64,000 nucleotides of DNA from Himantopus leucocephalus. Lineage: Eukaryota > Chordata > Aves > Charadriiformes > Recurvirostridae. The translations under genes and the position numbers were made by a program. The stretch spans positions 39,181,023-39,245,022 of the forward strand of contig RSEF01000005.1 in assembly GCA_003993805.1 (NCBI GenBank), given 5' to 3'. The number at the start of each line of letters is the position of its first letter. Position 1 is the first letter of the stretch. Positions 12,996 to 64,000 of the stretch are shown here, piece after piece. The notes beneath the pieces were generated by a model. It ran no database searches. It was not told the origin of the DNA and saw only the letters and a list, made by a program, of their open reading frames with translations.

Positions 12996-15900
12996 CTTAC
13001 AACAAAGACAAAAGCAATGAGAAGAAGAAACACATTAGCTATGAGATAGAGAAGGGGGTACCGCTGCTTCATCAGCAAGACAATACAAGTGTTTTGTGTG
13101 TGTCACCTGCTACTGTGTGCACGTCTGCCGCCTGTTGGTGAGGGGGTACTGTTACAAGAAAGCCAGGCCACCAAAAGACTGCAGAATCCTCGAAGGGGAA
13201 TCTAAAGCAAATTCCACAAATCAATGCAGCAACTCCACCCAAAATGGCAATATTCTCTTCACACAGCTGCAGCAATGAAAATGTCAAACATCAAGTTAAA
13301 GCAGGATACCTGCCATGCCTGACTGATGTTTGCTGATGAATTCAGTAAATTTTTATTCTTAAAATACTACAATACAGAAACATATTGTTATAGAATTCTG
13401 AGCAAAGAATTAAAACACAGAGCAGATGAAACCATTAAAAATCATTAAAAAAAAAAAATCAAACCTTCAAAATGTTTTGCTATCCAAGTTTGCTATCAGA
13501 AGTATCACAATAACGTCAGAAAGAGGAAGGTGATTGACAGAATATGTCAATCTCAGAAAGCTACTTCAAACCGTACAATACATGCTCAAAGTCAGGGCAC
13601 ACTATAAAAGGGAGATGAGCAGAATTTCCTGTATCCATGCAACCATTATTATACTATTCACACGTACTGCCCATTGCCACATCGTGATTAACAGACTAGC
13701 GCAATAAGAAAAAAGTTGCAATCAGGTTACATGAAGAGGACTGAATATCCCTGCTGATTACAAATGACAGCTGATTTTTTTCAGTCAGGTCTGCACTTAG
13801 AGAATGCACTAACTCAGAGGACGGATAAGCCCTCCTCGGAAGTAGGAGGGCCAAACTCAGTGCCACTTTCTTCACATCCCATACACACGCAGATCAACAG
13901 AGTTCTATTTTTTAATTAAGAGTTTACCACAATCCAGCCTCACCACAAAGATCTGCAATGTGACACTGTAAATATTTTTAAAATATAGATAAACACAGAT
14001 GTGCCTATCATCAACTCCACACTGAGTCAAAAGGTGCCTGCCAATTAATACACAGCACAGAGAAATGAACCACGTATCTGCAGGCACGGAGACACCCGTA
14101 CACTGATGCTGGCTTTGAAATTAAGAGAGCTAATATAAAAGGGCTTAAAATGTGTTCTGTTTGACAGAAGTCTCAAGTATGCTTGTTTTCTCAAGATCCA
14201 CATTAAACTGAATTTCTACTAACCATCATCGAAGTTGCTAATAAACGAACACTGCTACAGTACATTAGATACTCATAAGTAAGTAAACAAAAATTAATTT
14301 TGAGCAGATCACTTCAGAATTCTCTTTCACCAACACCGTTATGGTCCTGGACATGTGGGAAGCCTTGATTATCAGCTTCACTTTTCCACTTGGGTGTCTG
14401 CTTTTGGTGTACCTTCTGAAAAACAACTTTTCTGTACTTTTTTTCCTTCTTCTTCGAATGTCCTGTTTTCACCACTCTGAGCCCTCTTTTTCTTTGCTCC
14501 AGCAAAACTCCAACACAAGGAAAGATCACCTCGATCAATGAGTCCTGTCTTCTGCTAGAGACATTAAGTCTGGTGGGATCTCCAGAAATGCTACCTTACC
14601 ACAGACCATCAAATATTCCTACCCCCACGCCCTTCAGTCCACCGCAAACTTAAAAGCCAGTAGTGAACTGCTACAGCCATAGCTAAAATATGCCAGAGGA
14701 AAAAAAAGCGGGAGACAGTAAAGACAATCCTTGATGTCTTCAATTCCCCGCTATTGCAGGAACACAATTAGATTCAATTTTCAAATATTCCTAGTTAACA
14801 GCCCATGTCCGTGTTATGGGAAACGCCCACCAGTCTTTGCCATTCTTGTATGAGGGAAATTCCTTCTTGACCTCAAATCTGGCCATGGGTTGAACACCAA
14901 GAGCATGCCCATGACATTTTTAATCAAGAGTATTTTAAACCACTGAGAGCTAGGCCAAACTTTGAAGTTTATTATTTTTTTGCTGTTCTCCACTGACAAA
15001 ACTGACTCCACCATACCCTAATTCAAGCCAGGGAAGTTTGTAGAGTTTTTTCTAATTCTACGCCAAGCAAACAGCTTTTAAAGAACTGCCCACACACCCA
15101 TTTTAATTTTCAAAGTATTATACAAAGCACTGAATATAAGATACTCCAAGCCAGGTGGAAAAATAATTCCACCAACTACTTAATAAAGCTGCCCTTTCAC
15201 ATCAGTGCCCAATCAGCTGGTGCTTCATAAGCTCACCAAGTGATGGTACAAAACCCACCAACCAATACTATCTATTATTAAATATACGTAATGCTGCTTT
15301 CCCATTATCATGCTAACCATATTAGGAGACAAATATCAACATTTTAATGGAGGCCACATTATGTCATAAATGACACACAGCGCTTTGATGCATATAAAAA
15401 GTACAATTTGGAGAACTGAATTGAAAGTGAAGGTGCAATACGCAGCTCTTAGGAATCGGCCAATTCCTAGAAATTGAGCTGGCAAGCTATGTTCAAGGAA
15501 TTTATTACAACTTCCATATTTTGTAAAGAAGTTTAAACATACAAGTTTGTGGGGTTTTTTGGTACTGAAAGTTTGCTGTTTCAAAGCAAATTGTTTTCCA
15601 ATTGCTCATCACTATACATCAATATAATGCTATAAGCCATCACTTTTCATGGTATAATGATGATAATACATTTTAAATTCTTTGATTAAGCCACTTGAGT
15701 AATGACAAAAAGACCGGACCTTTCCAAACATAAAAATACAATGAATCAACATCTGTCATCTCCAGAAATGGCACAAACGTCATTTAATGTGATCACATCA
15801 AACATCATCCATCATTCATCTGTAAATCCACTTCATCATGTCTAATCCAAAACTCCGAGTATTCACAGTCAGCCTTAGAAAAAACAGAGTATTTTAGCAA

Positions 15901-16731
15901 CAGTCTATCACATGACAGGTACAAGTATCCACAGCTTGAGTGGAAATTAAGCACAGAATTTCTTTTGGATCAAAATTTAAATGTACCCTTCCATTTATGA
16001 AATTAAAAAATAGTATGTTCCTCTTGATTTAACTAACAGGTATGTAACAGAATTCAATCTTAAGGAGAGAGGTGTAAGTGAATGACTTACCTTCTGTTTT
16101 TTAATTTTTGGTTGGTAAATCTATTCTTCCAAGAACAGCCCTTTTAAAAAACTGCAATTTCACTTCCAACAAAAAAAAAAAAAAAAGAAATAACCTTTTC
16201 TGACATCTTTACAAAGACACTAACATAATTTTGACCCCAACTTTGTAATCTGAGCTGAGTAACAAAATCTGTATGACAAAAATGTATACAAATTTCTCAG
16301 CTTGAAGGAAAACAGCATTCGTATCCTTCTTGGAACTAGAAAACAAAACTAAGTTACATTAGTACTGGATAAATACTAAATATCTTTATGGAAAGAAACC
16401 ATCACGTTGCTATTTTAGAAAGTCTACTCACAAAATGGTCATTAAAATAACTGTTTAACAAGAAGTGATAAGTACCTGTTATAAAATATTAGAAAAAGGC
16501 AATTTTTTCAGCTCTGAACCTATTCTTCACTTAATTAAAAAAAAAAGGTCTTCACCTGAACTGTCTTCTATAGGTTTAAGTTTCTTAAAGGCACCATCAC
16601 CATAAAAAATTGAAAATATTTTCTCTATGTTAATCTGACAAAGATATAAGATGACAGAAAACATGAAGATCGTATCTGTAGAACTGCAAGGGAATGTATA
16701 TGCCTTGGAAACCATCTGAATGAAAGGATAC

Positions 16732-61708
<44,977 letters not shown>

Positions 61709-64000
61709 CTGCAAATGCAATTTTTAACAGTTACCTTAAAAGCCTTTTCTATTTTCTTGAGCTACTGAAATGTTGTCTAAACATAGCATTAAAAGAAATC
61801 TGAACTACTTTTATATATCAAAACTGGGCAAGAAAAGATATAAAACTGTAAGCAGATCTCCCTGTGAATGGTGCTCTGAAAGAAAATTAATTACATGCAG
61901 GAAAGCTGAGAGATGAACATCAAAATCAGGTAAGTAAATGGATTAACAGAGCTCTATTTTAGGTCCAAATAATTTTAAATGTGTTTGTTCTGCAGCACTT
62001 CCAGTGTTCTGAACCAGTCAAATTTCTCTCTGTATTCACTCACCTAAATTTCTCCCAAAAAAGCATTTAAGCAGACATTTTCCTAGAACAACTGCTTTTC
62101 CAGGTTTATGGATGCATGCAAGCTAATTTATGAAAAAAAGTTCAAACCAGTAACTGACAATTTTTCATGTTTATCTGCCAATCGAGCTGAGAAAATCCAT
62201 ATGGAGGAAAAGTCAAGTTAGAGGAATGTTATTTCCTCTAAGACAGGAAAGTACAAGTGTTTGAATGGCAGTGCTGCAGATGCATTTTTCCCACAATCAC
62301 CACTGAGCAGTAACCTCTCCAGGCAACTATTTTGCCTCCTCTACTGAGAGATCTGTGGAGAGGGAGCACGTACTTGTACTTCTCTTCTGCACTACCTTAG
62401 TTTCATTTCCTGAATTTGACTGAAGATTATTATAAAAAGCTGAGTGCAGTCAGAACAGTCAGATGGCAGAAAAAAAGAGAACAGATATTCACCGCACACT
62501 TCCCTACACATTAGCACATGTTAAAATGGAAGAATTCAAACCTATTAATTTTAGCTCTTAGATAAATGTAACTGGGGCCCAAAAATGTTATAATGATATG
62601 TAAAGTTCAGTATTAGAGATAAACTGAACTTTAGGGACAGCAATGAAAAAGTGAGTCTTTTAAAATAGTAATTTTCCCAAATTATTGGCTGTGAAGTGTT
62701 CTTTCTTTTAAAGAGAACAAATTGTTTGAAGAACTTGACAGAAAATGTCAGTGTTATCAGAACAGAAATTGTGGTAAACAAACTTAATTACATTGTTAAA
62801 CTGCAAAGGTCTCTATCTGATTTAAATGGCAAAGGCAATGAAGCTTTTACCATCAATTTAAATCAACACCTCTGTGCAGGAGAGATGGACACTACTGCTT
62901 CACACGCAGACTACTCTTTCACTCTACAGGTAATGATACTCTCCTCTCACTACTGATCACTTGTTTTCCACATGCTCACAAAGATAAATGTAAAATACAC
63001 ACTCAAAAGATGTTCAAAGAAATCTTTTCCTATGTCTCTTCCATTCTGCTCACTAAGTGAGGATGGATCAAAAGAAAGAGCAAGAAAGGGTGATGGGGAG
63101 GAGAGAAAGTGAGGGAGAGCGGGGGAGAGAGAGGGAAAGAGAGGGAATGAGATGGAGAGAAAGAGCAGGCAGGGGAGGGAGGGAGCAGGGGAGGAAGGGA
63201 AAGAGACCTTCATATGATGGAAGAGAATGGACAGTAATAATTATGGAAAGTTTGCTGAACTATTAGAGTCTTCTAAGAAGCAAAAAAGACACCCCAGCAT
63301 ATGTGGATCCAAATCTGACAGAGAATACTACGAGTTCGAGCTGTTCTAGGACTAGTAAACAGCACTCAATAGTAAACTCAATCATTTGCTAAGAATATGA
63401 AACAACGCCTATACACCAAGAAGAAATTTTCTTTCCAAAAACCTTCAAAGCAAACCTATTTAGAAACAAGTTGTTTTCTGAGTAGCAGAACCACTGAAAA
63501 CTCATTTTTACAACTGTGTTTTGAGGATGAGTTTCTGTATGGATTTGCTGATATCTAATATAGCAAATTCACACTGCAGCCTCCCTGTCATGGGACTCTG
63601 CGTACATGCTACTTTCACTAGATAGCTGCCTATCTTTCATAAAATTTCAAAGAAAAGAATGTCTTTCTGTTTTCTTCTAATATGTCAATTTAGCAGAAAT
63701 TAGACAATGGGCTCCAACATTGTTGGGGGCATGGAACAGTCAGACAGAGACAGACAGTGTAATTACACGTCTTGCATCCTCAGGAAACCCAGCTAAAGTT
63801 AAATGCGTGTGACACAGAAAAGCTGCCTCTCTAAAACAGTGGTCCAAACAACAAGAAGAGACAGCCACAGAATCTCTCAATGGACAATTCAGTCATTAAT
63901 TGCAATCTTATCAATTCAATTATAGTGCAAACTTGGACAAAAATACCAAACAGTACAAAATTATTAACATAAAACAAATAAACAGAAAAAGAACAAATTT
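61709..64000 (-). other. RALGAPA1 intron upstream of exon w1 (partial)
   Basis: I recognise no RALGAPA1 exon here. It holds a polypurine GA-rich tract (63062-63210) and one splice-competent but unproven candidate exon at 62044-62122. The rest is AT-rich with no repeat I can name. Confidence 0.7.
63062..63210 (+). repeat. GA-rich polypurine tract
   Basis: About 150 bp that is almost all A and G on the plus strand, with runs of GAGAGAGAGGGAAAGAGAG type interrupted by only a few pyrimidines. It is simple or low-complexity sequence. The open frames on both strands here are composition artefacts. Confidence 0.85.

Larger units (their letters stand above)
1..16731 (-). other. Probable last RALGAPA1 intron or downstream region
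   Basis: This is more than 16 kb with no confirmed exon. It is AT-rich with a SINE scrap at the left edge, a CpG-rich islet near 5.7 kb, three unproven candidate exons on the minus strand (8313-8445, 8891-8964, 12940-12995), poly(T) with an nnnn gap at 10095-10098, single Ns at 7473 and 11669, and one N-flanked duplication. Whether it is intron or 3' flank depends on where the terminal exon lies. Confidence 0.6.

Noticed and set aside
12996..13287. Hydrophobic minus-strand frames resembling a membrane protein upstream of a CxxPEC motif
   Set aside because: The hydrophobic run is the translation of a pyrimidine tract with a branch point; it is better explained as a splice acceptor than a transmembrane gene.
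14314..14538. Basic Lys-rich minus-strand frame of 74 codons
   Set aside because: It is suggestive of a nuclear protein fragment, but no clear acceptor, no known homologue and no flanking exons were found.
16081..16170. Possible extra exon on the minus strand with a CAGAAG|GTAAGT donor
   Set aside because: All frames contain stops within the segment, including the one in phase with exon w18; at most a poison exon, so not listed.
62950..63266. Overlapping 87- and 69-codon frames near 63 kb
   Set aside because: They are translations of the GA-rich polypurine tract; low complexity only.

Overview
This is vertebrate nuclear DNA, and almost certainly avian. It is AT-rich, intron-dense sequence with a CR1 LINE carrying the typical ATTCTRTG-like 3' repeats, a second CR1 3' fragment, and two solo LTRs of a type I recognise from avian ERVL elements. 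Nothing prokaryotic is present: the short open frames are mostly chance frames in introns.

The window is dominated by one gene on the minus strand, RALGAPA1 (also GARNL1 or TULIP1), the catalytic alpha-1 subunit of the Ral GTPase-activating complex. I mapped 18 consecutive coding exons from 61708 down to 16732. They total 3,028 nt (about 1,009 codons), every junction is phase-compatible, and the protein reads continuously from a serine-rich linker through the helical middle region into the C-terminal Rap/Ran-GAP domain. The catalytic Asn-thumb segment [10 protein letters not shown] is in the exon at 18785-18943. The 5' half of the gene lies beyond 64000. The very last coding segment, expected to continue with a Tyr-Glu-Glu-Arg stretch, was not found, so it probably lies below position 1 and 1-16731 would be the last intron.

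Region by region: 1-16731 is the putative last intron (tRNA-derived SINE at the edge, a CpG-rich islet near 5.7 kb with a strong minus-strand donor, candidate cryptic exons near 8.4, 8.9 and 13.0 kb, one nnnn gap). 16732-32785 holds the GAP-domain exons and the 865-nt exon. 32786-43511 holds middle exons and a CR1 scrap. 43512-51535 is a 7.9-kb intron with two plus-oriented solo LTRs, the second split by a nested CR1. 51536-61708 is a tight exon cluster. 61709-64000 is intron with a polypurine tract.

The most useful observations are: (i) a non-GT donor after the exon at 61556-61708, best read as a GC-AG intron or a 3-nt shift to a weak GT; (ii) three sites where a single N separates two near-identical copies of about 105-146 bp, which look like unmerged contig ends or haplotypes rather than biology; (iii) the nested CR1-in-LTR insertion with recognisable target-site duplications; (iv) several splice-competent, phase-compatible candidate exons downstream of the last confirmed exon, which may give alternative C-termini. 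I did not find a convincing new biological system.
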